A stretch of DNA of 64,000 nucleotides from Streptomyces sp. V3I8. GTDB taxonomy: Bacteria; Actinomycetota; Actinomycetes; Streptomycetales; Streptomycetaceae. The DNA is taken from contig NZ_JAUSZL010000002.1 in the NCBI RefSeq assembly GCF_030817535.1, forward strand, positions 5,394,001 through 5,458,000, given 5' to 3'. The notes under the pieces were generated by a model, which worked only from the letters and a program-made list of their open reading frames with translations, was not told the origin of the DNA and did not search any database. The translations under genes were made by a program, and so were the position numbers. Below, in pieces: positions 1 to 8,865 of this stretch (its first letter is position 1; the number at the start of each line of letters is the position of its first letter).

Positions 1-20
1 CGCTGTCGCGCTGTGCGCTC

Positions 21-96
21 GTCCTCAGACGCCGGACGGGCTGAAGATGTCGCGGCCCGGCCGCGACATCTTTCAGCCCGTCCGGCGTCTGAGGAC
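21..96. terminator. Long inverted repeat, probable bidirectional terminator
   Basis: Arms at 21-55 and 61-96 are complementary apart from one extra A in the right arm, with a 5-base loop. The core GACGCCGGACGGGCTGA resembles a hairpin motif found between many Streptomyces genes (family knowledge from memory). It lies downstream of the minus-strand gene ending at 143. Confidence 0.7.
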
Positions 97-142
97 CGGA
101 GGACCGGGGGCGGAGCCCCTGAGGAAGTGACGGCGGTCGCCG

Positions 143-592
143 TCATCCCGCGAGGTGCCGCACCTGCGCCCAGACCCGGGAGTCCACCTCTCCGACCCGT
201 CGCCGGAACTCCCGTACCCGCACCCCCCGCAACTCGTCCGTCTCGAGGAAACTCGCCCGTCCCCGGGCGTCCCCCACCGACCCCGCGGGCAGCGCGATGA
301 CCCCGTCCCGCTCGTCGTGGTTCTTCGTCGTGATCTTCGCGACGACAGCCTTCCGGCCCTGTACGGACAGGACCAGGCAGGGCCGGTCCTTCGCCCCCGG
401 CCCGTCCTCGAACGGCACGTTCGCCCACCAGATCTCGGCCGGCCGGGGCCGGGGCGACCGGCGGACGGCGTCGGAACGGCCGGGCGGCCGCCGGGTGGAG
501 GGCTTGCGCCCGCGCCCCCACCCGTCCACGAACGTCGCGACGCCCGCGAGCAGCACCACGGCGGTGAGCGCGAGCCACCACGACATGTTCAT
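143..592 (-). CDS. PemK/MazF-like protein with N-terminal membrane anchor
   Basis: 149 residues. A hydrophobic segment at about residues 4-20 is followed by a basic, proline-rich linker and then a PemK/MazF-type domain (about 50-149) that begins PAEIWWANVPF and contains DRPCLVLS. In the family this fold is an mRNA endonuclease toxin. Here no antitoxin gene is visible on either side, and the transmembrane anchor is not typical of free MazF, so toxin activity is not established. The start is the ATG at 592; a second in-frame ATG lies two codons later at 586. The longer open frame upstream has no good ribosome site. The gene points away from the metallo-hydrolase at 842. Confidence 0.75.
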   Translation of the reverse strand: MNMSWWLALTAVVLLAGVATFVDGWGRGRKPSTRRPPGRSDAVRRSPRPRPAEIWWANVPFEDGPGAKDRPCLVLSVQGRKAVVAKITTKNHDERDGVIALPAGSVGDARGRASFLETDELRGVRVREFRRRVGEVDSRVWAQVRHLAG

Positions 593-841
593 GCGTACGA
601 CGGTACCCGGCGCGTCCCCGCCCACGCCTGCCCGCCCACGCCTGTCCGCCCCGCCTGTCCGCGCCCGCCCGCTCCCGACACGGCCCCCGCAGGCCCCCGA
701 ACCGGTGACACCGCAGGTGAGTTCCCCCACAACAGCCCTCGACGGAGGAGCGACCCGCCCTTTCGCGCTTTACGCTCGACGGACCGTACGACCCCCGTCA
801 CGACCCCCGTCTCACTTCCCGCCAGCGGAGGTTTCTGCTCT

Positions 842-1594
842 ATGAAGCTCACCGTCGTCGGCTGCTCGGGGTCGTTCCCGTCCGCGGAATCGGCCTGCTC
901 GAGCTACCTCGTCGAGGCCGACGGCTTCCGGCTGCTTCTCGACATGGGCAACGGTGCCCTGGGCGAGCTGCAGCGCCACTGCGGTCTCTACGACCTGGAT
1001 GCGATCTTCCTCAGCCATCTGCACGCCGACCACTGCATCGACATGTGCGCGTACTTCGTCGCGCGCTACTACCGCCATGACGGCGGTCGCTGCGATCCGA
1101 TCCCCGTCTACGGACCCGAGGGCACGGAGCAGCGACTGACCACCGCGTACGCGGACACCCCCTCCGCCTCCTCGATGAGCGAGGTCTTCGACTTCCACAC
1201 GGTCAAGCCGGCCTCGTTCGAGATCGGCCCCTTCTCGGTGCACACGGAGAAGGTCAGCCATCCCGTGGAGGCGTACGGCATCCGCGTGGAGCACGGCGGA
1301 CGGTCGCTGACGTACTCCGGGGACACGGGTGTGTGCGACACGCTCGACGAACTCGCCCGCGACACCGACCTGTTCCTCTGCGAGGCCGCGTTCACGCACG
1401 GCAAGGAGAGCATCCCGGACCTCCACCTCAACGGCCGCGAGGCGGGCCAGACCGCGGCCCGCGCCGGTGCCCGCCGCCTGGTCCTCACCCACATCCCGCC
1501 GTGGACCGACCCGCAGGCCAACCTGGTGGACGCCCGCGAGGTGTTCGGCGGCCCGGTGGAACTGGCCGCGCCGCGAGCGACGTACGAGATCTGA
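842..1594 (+). CDS. MBL-fold metallo-hydrolase
   Basis: 250 residues of metallo-beta-lactamase fold. The metal-binding signature SHLHADHCID is at about residues 58-67, with later ligands in SGDTG and the C-terminal LTHIPP. The size and the N-terminal TVVGCSGSFP resemble ribonuclease Z/arylsulfatase-like hydrolases. Members of this group cleave phosphodiesters or esters, and the substrate cannot be told from sequence. The start is the ATG at 842; the 5' part of the longer open frame is antisense to the PemK-like gene and is not used. No signal peptide, so cytoplasmic. It converges with nagE2, which ends at 1698. Confidence 0.85.
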   Translation: MKLTVVGCSGSFPSAESACSSYLVEADGFRLLLDMGNGALGELQRHCGLYDLDAIFLSHLHADHCIDMCAYFVARYYRHDGGRCDPIPVYGPEGTEQRLTTAYADTPSASSMSEVFDFHTVKPASFEIGPFSVHTEKVSHPVEAYGIRVEHGGRSLTYSGDTGVCDTLDELARDTDLFLCEAAFTHGKESIPDLHLNGREAGQTAARAGARRLVLTHIPPWTDPQANLVDAREVFGGPVELAAPRATYEI

Positions 1595-1697
1595 GCGCGC
1601 GGGCAGGGCAGGCGACTTCGTCCCGGGAACGCGGAATTCCCCGGCCGCCGGGCAGGCGGTCCGGGGAATTCCGGACGAACGGGGAGCGGGGCCGGGG

Positions 1698-2963
<1,266 letters not shown>

Positions 2964-3077
2964 AACTTCCTCCTGGGTGTCCCCCCGGCCGGAGGCGGCC
3001 GGGGGCGGGCGAGGCGCCGCCTGAGGGCAGGCAGGAAGGAGAGGCGGCGTCTTCGGGGGAACGCGGTCATCGACCAC

Positions 3078-3107
3078 GTGGTCTACACCACTGAGTGGTG
3101 TAGACCT
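3078..3107. promoter_or_regulatory. Double DasR operator (dre) upstream of nagE2
   Basis: GTGGTCTACACCACT (3078-3092) is followed directly by AGTGGTGTAGACCT (3094-3107). Each resembles the DasR consensus ACTGGTCTAGACCACT, and together they form a larger inverted repeat. DasR is the GntR-family repressor of GlcNAc and chitin genes, released by glucosamine-6-phosphate (established). Placement upstream of the nagE2 GTG fits repression. Confidence 0.85.
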
Positions 3108-3244
3108 GTTGTAGCACGGTGAAGGTGAGATAAGGAACCCGCGAATTTTGTGGCCTCGACCATAGGGCGGGGAAGTCGCCGCCCAACGGGGCACATGCAC
3201 GCAAAAGGCATGGCGAGGGGCCCGTCCCGCCCCGCCCCGCCCGG

Positions 3245-4531
3245 CTAGGCCTTGGTGACGTCCTCGACCTCGTCCTCCGGCTCGCGGCCCGGGGTCCGCA
3301 GGTCGAACTTCGTGATCGCGAAGCGGAACACCACGTAGTAGACGACCGCGAAACACAGGCCGATCGGGATGATCGCCCAGGGTCTCGTGGCGAGGTTCCA
3401 GTTGATGACGTAGTCGATCAGGCCGGCCGAGAAGCTGAAGCCGTCGTGCACCCCCAGACCCCATGTCACCGCCATCGAGACACCGGTCAGGAGCGCGTGC
3501 ACCGCGTACAGCACCGGCGCGATGAACACGAACGAGTACTCGATCGGTTCCGTGATGCCCGTGACGAACGACGTCAGCGCGATCGACAGCATCAGGCCCC
3601 CGATCTCCTTGCGGCGGTGCGGCTTCGCGCAGTGCGTCATCGCCAGGCACGCGGCCGGCAGCGCGAACATCATGATGGGGAAGAACCCGGACGTGAACTG
3701 GCCCGCGTCCGGATCACCCGCCAGGAACATGTTGATGTCGCCGTGCACGACCGACCCGTCCGGCTTGGTGAAACTGCCGAACTGGAACCAGATGGGCACG
3801 TTCAGGAACTGGTGCAGCCCGATCACCAGCAGCGCGCGGTTGGCGACGCCGAAGACCCCGGCACCCCACGCGCCCAGACTCACCAGCCAGTCGCTGAAGT
3901 CCTCCAGGCCCCGGCCGATCGGCGGCCACACCCACAGGCAGAGCGCCGCGAACGCGATCGCCACGAACGCCATGACGATCGGCACCAGCCGGCGGCCGTT
4001 GAAGAAGCCCAGCCAGTCGACGAGCCTCGTGCGGTGGTACCGCTGCCAGAAGTAGGCCGCCAGCAGACCGATGACGATGCCGCCGAAGACACCCGGGTTC
4101 TGATACGTGAAGGCCGCCACCGTGCCGTCCTGCGCCTGGCAGCCCGTCGCCACCGCCTTCGCCCCGCCCGCGCAGTCCTCCGGAAACTGCCGCAGCACGT
4201 TGTAGTAGACGAGGAAACCCGCCACCGCGGCCAGCGCCGTCGAACCGTCCGACTTCTTCGCCATCCCGATGGCCACACCGATGCAGAACAGCAGCGGCAG
4301 ACCGAGCGAACCGTCGAGCAGCGCACTGCCCGCACCCGCCATCACCTTCGAGACGTTCGTCCAGCCGAGGCCGTCCGCCCCGAACACGTCCGGCTGCCCC
4401 AGGCGGTTGAGGATGCCCGCCGCCGGCAGCACGGCGATGGGCAGTTGCAGGCTGCGACCCATCTTCTGCAGACCCTGGAACAGATCGCTCCAGCGGGACC
4501 GCACGGGCGCGGCCGTACCGTCGGCACTCAT
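3245..4531 (-). CDS. nagE1: PTS transporter EIIC, NagE1
   Basis: 428 residues, EIIC of the glucose/GlcNAc PTS family and a close paralogue of NagE2. It has the same membrane layout and the ITEPIEYSF signature near residue 315. An insert of about 20 residues with two cysteines (near 120-140) is absent from NagE2. The start is the ATG at 4531, with AGGAGG about 8 bases upstream on the minus strand. A single near-perfect DasR operator lies about 75 bases upstream in the space shared with the divergent nagF. By synteny it matches SCO2906 (recalled). The second permease is generally thought to be less important than NagE2 for GlcNAc uptake. Confidence 0.9.
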   Translation of the reverse strand: MSADGTAAPVRSRWSDLFQGLQKMGRSLQLPIAVLPAAGILNRLGQPDVFGADGLGWTNVSKVMAGAGSALLDGSLGLPLLFCIGVAIGMAKKSDGSTALAAVAGFLVYYNVLRQFPEDCAGGAKAVATGCQAQDGTVAAFTYQNPGVFGGIVIGLLAAYFWQRYHRTRLVDWLGFFNGRRLVPIVMAFVAIAFAALCLWVWPPIGRGLEDFSDWLVSLGAWGAGVFGVANRALLVIGLHQFLNVPIWFQFGSFTKPDGSVVHGDINMFLAGDPDAGQFTSGFFPIMMFALPAACLAMTHCAKPHRRKEIGGLMLSIALTSFVTGITEPIEYSFVFIAPVLYAVHALLTGVSMAVTWGLGVHDGFSFSAGLIDYVINWNLATRPWAIIPIGLCFAVVYYVVFRFAITKFDLRTPGREPEDEVEDVTKA

Positions 4532-4602
4532 GGGCTGTCCTCCTGCGTCCCTCCGGCGCCCTCCGCGCCCCGGGAACCGGGCGGGTTTGGCGGCCGTTGA
4601 AA

Positions 4603-4618
4603 ACTGGTGTAGACCAGT
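4603..4618. promoter_or_regulatory. DasR operator (dre) between nagE1 and nagF
   Basis: ACTGGTGTAGACCAGT is a 16-base near-palindrome matching the DasR consensus at 14 of 16 positions. It sits between divergent nagE1 (start 4531) and nagF (start 4761) and could repress both. Confidence 0.88.
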
Positions 4619-4760
4619 CGGCGAACGGTTCGCGAACGGATCACGCTGTCGTGACCGCCATCCTTCGGCAGAGGCGACGCAACCGCTCGCGAAGATGGGC
4701 CAACTGTGGGTTACTGCGACAAAGCGCTGCGACAAAGCGGTTCGGATCAGGGAGTAGGAC

Positions 4761-4994
4761 ATGGCCACCAAGGCTGAGAAGATCGTCGCCGGGCTCGGCG
4801 GCATCGAGAACATCGAAGAGGTCGAGGGCTGCATCACCCGGCTGCGCACCGAGGTCCTCGACCCGAGCAAGGTCGACGAGGCCGCCCTGAAGGCCGCGGG
4901 CGCCCACGGCGTCGTGAAGATGGGCACGGCGATCCAGGTCGTCATCGGCACCGACGCGGACCCGATCGCCGCGGACATCGAAGACATGATGTAA
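4761..4994 (+). CDS. nagF: PTS EIIB component, NagF
   Basis: 77 residues, a free-standing EIIB domain. The phosphocysteine is Cys24 in the family motif EGCITRLR. It accepts phosphate from EIIA(Crr) and passes it to GlcNAc carried by NagE1 or NagE2, so the IIB and IIC functions are on separate proteins here. The start is the ATG at 4761, preceded by a purine-rich GGGAG. It is divergent from nagE1 with a DasR site between them. Locus order matches SCO2905 (recalled). Confidence 0.92.
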   Translation: MATKAEKIVAGLGGIENIEEVEGCITRLRTEVLDPSKVDEAALKAAGAHGVVKMGTAIQVVIGTDADPIAADIEDMM

Positions 4995-5060
4995 GTCCCG
5001 CAGCCTCACCCCCCAGGGGCCGCTTCCGTCGACCGGGGCGGCCCCTCGGCCGTGAACGAC

Positions 5061-5066
5061 TAGGCT
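5061..5066 (+). promoter_or_regulatory. -10 box for a leaderless rph transcript
   Basis: TAGGCT ends 7 bases before the rph ATG and no ribosome site intervenes. This is the usual geometry for leaderless transcription in Streptomyces. Confidence 0.55.
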
Positions 5067-5073
5067 CGTCGCC

Positions 5074-5811
5074 ATGTCTCGCATCGACGGCCGCACGCCC
5101 GAACAGCTCCGCCCGGTCACCATCGAACGCGGCTGGAGCAAGCACGCCGAGGGCTCCGTCCTCGTCTCCTTCGGTGACACGAAGGTCTTCTGCACCGCCT
5201 CCGTCACCGAAGGCGTCCCGCGCTGGCGCAAAGGCAGCGGCGAGGGCTGGGTGACCGCCGAATACTCCATGCTCCCCCGCGCCACCCACACCCGCGGCGA
5301 CCGCGAGTCCGTCCGCGGCAAGATCGGCGGCCGCACCCACGAGATCAGCCGGCTCATCGGCCGCTCCCTGCGCGCGGTCATCGACTACAAGGCGCTCGGC
5401 GAGAACACCGTCGTCCTGGACTGCGACGTCCTCCAGGCCGACGGAGGCACCCGCACCGCCGCCATCACCGGCGCGTACGTCGCCCTCGCCGACGCCGTCT
5501 CCTGGGCCCAGGGCAGGAAGCTCATCAGGGCCAACCGGCAGCCCCTCACCGGAACCGTCGGCGCCGTCTCCGTCGGCATCGTCGACGGCATCCCCCTCCT
5601 CGACCTCTGCTACGAGGAGGACGTCCGCGCCGACACCGACATGAACGTCGTCTGCACCGGCGACGGCCGCTTCGTCGAGGTCCAGGGCACCGCCGAGGCC
5701 GAGCCGTTCGACCGCGACGAGCTCAACTCCCTCCTCGACCTCGCCGTCCTCGGCTGCACCGAACTCGCCGCCGCCCAGCGCGCGGCACTCGACACGGTCC
5801 TCGAAAGGTAA
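5074..5811 (+). CDS. rph: Ribonuclease PH
   Basis: 245 residues, normal length. It carries the phosphate-binding arginine region TRGDRE...RGKIGGRT (about residues 70-90) and the acidic active-site patch near DTDMNVV (about 188-194). It trims tRNA 3' ends phosphorolytically. The start is the ATG at 5074. Upstream is a -10 box placed so that the transcript would begin at or next to the start codon. In Streptomyces, rph is regularly followed by rdgB, as here with a small lipoprotein between. Confidence 0.95.
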   Translation: MSRIDGRTPEQLRPVTIERGWSKHAEGSVLVSFGDTKVFCTASVTEGVPRWRKGSGEGWVTAEYSMLPRATHTRGDRESVRGKIGGRTHEISRLIGRSLRAVIDYKALGENTVVLDCDVLQADGGTRTAAITGAYVALADAVSWAQGRKLIRANRQPLTGTVGAVSVGIVDGIPLLDLCYEEDVRADTDMNVVCTGDGRFVEVQGTAEAEPFDRDELNSLLDLAVLGCTELAAAQRAALDTVLER

Positions 5812-5976
5812 AAGACGCACCAAGGCGGCCGGATGTCGCGGGCAACCACGGCACCGGCCGTCGCGTCCTTACAGGTGCGGGCGCACGGCACACCGGTCGC
5901 CGCCCGGCCTTTGCCAACGGGGCCCTGTGGCCTACGAAACGGGCCCCCGGGGCCTGACCAACGGGAGGACCGTTCC

Positions 5977-6381
5977 ATGGCCGCGAGCCGCCGCCGACCC
6001 CGCCGTCTCACCGCCGTCGCCACGGCCGTGGCAGCCGTCGCGCTGACCGCCGGACTGACCACCGGCTGCGACGCCGTCGACAAGGCCCTGGACTGCGTCC
6101 AGACCGCCGACACGATCGCCGACAGTGTCACCGACCTCCAGCAGGCCGTCGAGAACGCCGGGGACGATCCGACCAAGACGGACGAGGCACTCGACTCGAT
6201 CGACACGAACCTCGACAGCATCGGCGACAGGACCGACAACGCTGACATCGACAAGGCCGTGGACGACCTCCAGACGGCGGTCACCAACGTCCGCGACTCC
6301 GTCGACGACGGCGACGCGACGCCCGACATCAGCCCCGTGACCGACGCGGCCGGCGAGCTCACCAAGGTCTGCACGCCCTGA
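5977..6381 (+). CDS. Small putative lipoprotein, function unknown
   Basis: 134 residues. The basic start, hydrophobic stretch and lipobox-like LTTGC place a lipidated cysteine near residue 31. The mature part is acidic, with repeated spaced D and V residues, and looks helical and possibly coiled-coil. I recognise no domain. The ATG at 5977 is chosen because GGGAGGA lies 9 bases upstream; the open frame extends further back but without a ribosome site. It sits between rph and rdgB on the same strand and may be cotranscribed, though rdgB has its own promoter-like box. Confidence 0.75.
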   Translation: MAASRRRPRRLTAVATAVAAVALTAGLTTGCDAVDKALDCVQTADTIADSVTDLQQAVENAGDDPTKTDEALDSIDTNLDSIGDRTDNADIDKAVDDLQTAVTNVRDSVDDGDATPDISPVTDAAGELTKVCTP

Positions 6382-6405
6382 CGGCCGCGGCACCGCCCGC
6401 CTGGC

Positions 6406-6411
6406 TAGGGT
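6406..6411 (+). promoter_or_regulatory. -10 box for a leaderless rdgB transcript
   Basis: TAGGGT ends 7 bases before the ATG at 6419, and no separate ribosome site follows it. It overlaps the alternative GTG at 6410, which argues for the ATG. Confidence 0.5.
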
Positions 6412-6418
6412 GAGCACC

Positions 6419-7021
6419 ATGAGCCGCCTGATCCTCGCCACGCGCAACCCCGGAAAGATCACCGAGCTGAGGGCGATCCTCGCCGACGCAGGTCTGCAGC
6501 ACGACCTCGTCGGCGCGGACGCCTATCCGCAGATCCCCGACGTCAAGGAAACCGGCGTCACCTTCGCCGAGAACGCCCTGCTCAAGGCACACGCCCTCGC
6601 CCAGGCCACGGGTCTCCCGGCCGTCGCCGACGACTCCGGCCTGTGCGTCGACGTACTCGGCGGCGCCCCCGGCATCTTCTCCGCCCGCTGGTCCGGCACC
6701 CACGGCGACGACCGCGCCAACCTCGCACTCCTCCTCGCCCAGCTCGGCGACATCGCGGACGGGCACCGGGCCGCCCACTTCGCCTGCGCCGCCGCCCTCG
6801 CCCTGCCCGACGGCACCGAGCGCGTGGTGGAGGGCCGTCTGCGAGGCACCCTGCGCCACGAGCCCGCCGGCTCCCACGGCTTCGGCTACGACCCGATCCT
6901 CCAGCCCGACGGCGACACCCGCACCTGCGCCGAACTGACCCCCGACGAGAAGAACGCGATCAGTCACCGGGGCAAGGCGTTCCGGGAACTGGTGCCGGTG
7001 GTCAGGGAGTTGCTGGGCTGA
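6419..7021 (+). CDS. rdgB: RdgB/HAM1 non-canonical purine NTP pyrophosphatase
   Basis: 200 residues. It has the family landmarks ATRNPGKITEL at the N-terminus, ADDSGLCVDVLGGAPG near residue 70, SARW, and HGFGYDPI near 155. It hydrolyses dITP, XTP and related NTPs to monophosphates, keeping damaged purines out of nucleic acids. The start is the ATG at 6419; a GTG three codons upstream is possible, but a -10-like box overlaps it. Normal length for the family. Confidence 0.93.
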   Translation: MSRLILATRNPGKITELRAILADAGLQHDLVGADAYPQIPDVKETGVTFAENALLKAHALAQATGLPAVADDSGLCVDVLGGAPGIFSARWSGTHGDDRANLALLLAQLGDIADGHRAAHFACAAALALPDGTERVVEGRLRGTLRHEPAGSHGFGYDPILQPDGDTRTCAELTPDEKNAISHRGKAFRELVPVVRELLG

Positions 7022-7035
7022 GTCCCCCCACTCGG

Positions 7036-7076
7036 AGGACCAGGAGGACCAGGAGGACCAGGAGGACCAGGAGGGA
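7036..7076. repeat. Tandem 9-base repeat after rdgB
   Basis: Four to five head-to-tail copies of the unit GGACCAGGA lie in the gap between the convergent genes rdgB and the secreted protein ending at 7110. It is a simple sequence repeat, not a CRISPR, because there are no spacers. Confidence 0.85.
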
Positions 7077-7109
7077 CAGGAAGATGGGGGAGCCCGGGGA
7101 GTCCGAGGG

Positions 7110-7841
7110 TTACTCCACCTCCCCGTACGGGCGCATCGTCACCCGGGCGTTCAGGGCTATGCCGTTCGCGCCCGCCGGTGACGGCAGCCGCAGTGCCCTG
7201 TCGAGCACGGGTCCCAGCAGGCCGCAGCCCGAGGTCCGCGGCGCCGTAAAGCGGTTGTCCTCGACCCCGAAGGTGACGACGAGCGGATCCGGCGTGACCA
7301 CCACCGGCGGAGCCGTCTCCAGCAGCACCAGATGGGCCGGGTCCGCCGCGCTGCCCAGGGAGCAACCGGCCGGCAACCCGGGCCCGCTTATCCCGAACGT
7401 GAGATCCAGCTCGCCCCGCCGCTCGTCGTCGGACCGGAAGTCGGAGTACCCGCCGTACCGGGGCGTGATCGACAGCCGGGTCCCCCGAACCGGCAGCGGG
7501 GTGGCGGTCATCGCGCCGAACACCTGACGGTACTCACCGTCGTCCGTGCCCTCCGCGAAGGTGATCGTCAAGGGCTCGTCGATCGGCACTTCGGCCCGGC
7601 CGAGGGTGAGATGCCCGACGGCGGTCATGGCCTCGCACCGCCAGTTCGCCGGATCGGCGCCCTCGGGCAGCTCGGAGAGGGCGGGACAGTCCTGGAAACC
7701 GCGGTTCTGCGCTTTGACTCCGACGCCGACGCCGACTCCGGCATGCGCCGAGCCGGCTGCCGCCGTGCCCATGCCTGCGGTGAGAGCCATGGCGGACAGC
7801 GCCATGGCGAGACGTCGAGCGGGACGGCCGGCTCGGAACAT
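7110..7841 (-). CDS. Secreted protein of unknown function
   Basis: 243 residues. A clear Sec signal peptide has an arginine-rich start, a hydrophobic core and AHA before the cut near residue 34. The mature protein begins with a short GV repeat, has paired cysteines spread along its length and is predicted mostly beta by its alternating pattern. I recognise no family beyond secreted actinobacterial proteins of this type. The start is the ATG at 7841, with AGGAGG six bases upstream. It is divergent from the ArsR-type regulator at 7981, so the repeats in the shared 139-base gap may control it. Confidence 0.8.
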   Translation of the reverse strand: MFRAGRPARRLAMALSAMALTAGMGTAAAGSAHAGVGVGVGVKAQNRGFQDCPALSELPEGADPANWRCEAMTAVGHLTLGRAEVPIDEPLTITFAEGTDDGEYRQVFGAMTATPLPVRGTRLSITPRYGGYSDFRSDDERRGELDLTFGISGPGLPAGCSLGSAADPAHLVLLETAPPVVVTPDPLVVTFGVEDNRFTAPRTSGCGLLGPVLDRALRLPSPAGANGIALNARVTMRPYGEVE

Positions 7842-7911
7842 GGAGGCCTCCTGGTGACTGACGACAGCTTGAACGGGAGGATCCCGCCTGCCTCAACGAT
7901 CGCAGACATTT

Positions 7912-7949
7912 ATCTGCAATGGAAGATCTGCAGAGAAAAATCTGCAGAG
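7912..7949. promoter_or_regulatory. ATCTGCAGAG repeats, candidate ArsR-type operator
   Basis: ATCTGCAGAG occurs twice at 7926-7935 and 7940-7949 (14-base spacing), with a half copy ATCTGC at 7912-7917. Each copy contains the palindrome CTGCAG. The cluster lies between divergent genes, one of which encodes a winged-helix regulator. Operator function is inferred. Confidence 0.5.
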
Positions 7950-7968
7950 CTTCAGCTGTGCGTGCCGG

Positions 7969-7974
7969 TAGGCT
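7969..7974 (+). promoter_or_regulatory. -10 box for a leaderless ArsR-type gene
   Basis: TAGGCT lies 6 bases before the ATG at 7981, with no ribosome-binding sequence between. Confidence 0.5.
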
Positions 7975-7980
7975 CTCCGT

Positions 7981-8646
7981 ATGAGTGATGCAGCCGAGTC
8001 AGAGGCCGAGGCCGAGTCAGGGGCCGAGGCCGAGTCAGGGGCCGAGGTCGGGCCAGGGGCCGAGTCGGAGACCGAGTCGGAAGCGGAGCCCGATCCGAAC
8101 GGCGAGCGGCGCACGGTCAGTGACCCGGCGGCCCTCAAGGCCCTCGCGCACCCGCTGCGGCTGAAGATCCTCCGTCGCCTCGCCGTCTCCGGCCCGGCGA
8201 CCTCCACGACCCTGGCCGCCGCGCTCGGGGAGAACACCGGCACCCTCAGCTACCACCTGCGCCGCCTGGAGCGCGGGGGCTTCATCGAGGACGTACCGGA
8301 ACGGCCCAACGGCCGCGAGCGCTGGTGGCGGGCGGTGCGCGGACTCGACGTACGCAGGCCGGCGCAGGACGGGATGACGGAGGGGGAGCGGGCGGTCGCG
8401 GGCGCCCTGGACCGGATGCGGCTCGACGAGGACATCGAGTTGGCCAGGCGGTTCACGCGGGAGCAGGGTGAGTCGGAGGGTTGGATGCGCGGTTCCCGCA
8501 GCCTCAGTCACCTCACCAAGGACGAGGTGACCGCCTTCCACGACGCGTACCTGGACCTCCTGGCACGCTTCGCCCGCGGCCCGGAGGACGCCCCGCCGGA
8601 CGCGAAGCCGGTCCTGCTGAGGTGGTTCGCGCTGCCGGCCGAGTGA
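7981..8646 (+). CDS. ArsR-type winged-helix transcriptional regulator
   Basis: 221 residues. The first 40 are a glutamate/serine-rich acidic tail encoded by near-repeats. They are followed by an ArsR-like winged helix (about 48-115: LKALAHPLRLKILRRL, then NTGTLSYHLRRLERGGFIE) and a C-terminal helical region. No CxC metal-binding motif is visible, so metal sensing is not indicated. This subfamily (HTH_20, DUF-type C-terminus) is common in Streptomyces. The start is the ATG at 7981 behind a -10 box. The CTGCAG repeats just upstream could be its own operator, and the divergent secreted protein is the likely co-regulated neighbour. Confidence 0.85.
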   Translation: MSDAAESEAEAESGAEAESGAEVGPGAESETESEAEPDPNGERRTVSDPAALKALAHPLRLKILRRLAVSGPATSTTLAAALGENTGTLSYHLRRLERGGFIEDVPERPNGRERWWRAVRGLDVRRPAQDGMTEGERAVAGALDRMRLDEDIELARRFTREQGESEGWMRGSRSLSHLTKDEVTAFHDAYLDLLARFARGPEDAPPDAKPVLLRWFALPAE

Positions 8647-8698
8647 CGGTTCGCCGTTGCGCCTGCCGAGGTGTCGAGCGGAGGGGTTCGGTGCGACG

Positions 8699-8731
8699 AA
8701 GGCCCAGCTCGTGCGATGCGGGCTGGGCCTT
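8699..8731. terminator. Hairpin between the ArsR-type gene and the tRNA
   Basis: Perfect arms AAGGCCCAGC (8699-8708) and GCTGGGCCTT (8722-8731) with a 13-base loop. The A-rich start and T-rich end let it work in both directions between the convergent ArsR-type gene and the minus-strand tRNA. Confidence 0.75.
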
Positions 8732-8739
8732 CAGGTCGG

Positions 8740-8814
8740 TGGGCCCGGTGGGACTCGAACCCACGACATACCGGATCTAAACCGGCATCCTCTTGCCTGC
8801 TGGGATACGGGCCC
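8740..8814 (-). tRNA. tRNA with anticodon UAG (Leu CUA codon), class I shape
   Basis: Read on the minus strand from 8814, the sequence folds as a cloverleaf. It has a 7-bp acceptor stem GGGCCCG/CGGGCCC, a D arm with one mismatch, anticodon stem GCCGG/CCGGU, loop UUUAGAU, T stem GUGGG/CCCAC, T loop UUCGAGU and discriminator A. The anticodon is UAG, which reads CUA. The variable region is only five bases (AUGUC), whereas bacterial leucine tRNAs have a long variable arm. CCA is not encoded. Annotation tools would call it tRNA-Leu, but the amino acid it carries is uncertain. Confidence 0.85.
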
Positions 8815-8865
8815 GCAGCGGTGCCTACTTTACTGGCAGCCAGGGACCGCTGGTGGTCGAGCTTG

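Noticed and set aside
155..841. Long upstream extension of the metallo-hydrolase frame
   Set aside because: It runs antisense through the PemK-like gene and is proline/arginine-rich without a ribosome site. The family start at 842 is clear.
7036..7076. Tandem 9-mers as a possible CRISPR
   Set aside because: No spacers of unique sequence between the repeats.
8740..8814. tRNA as the bldA leucine tRNA
   Set aside because: The anticodon is UAG, not UAA, and the variable arm is short.
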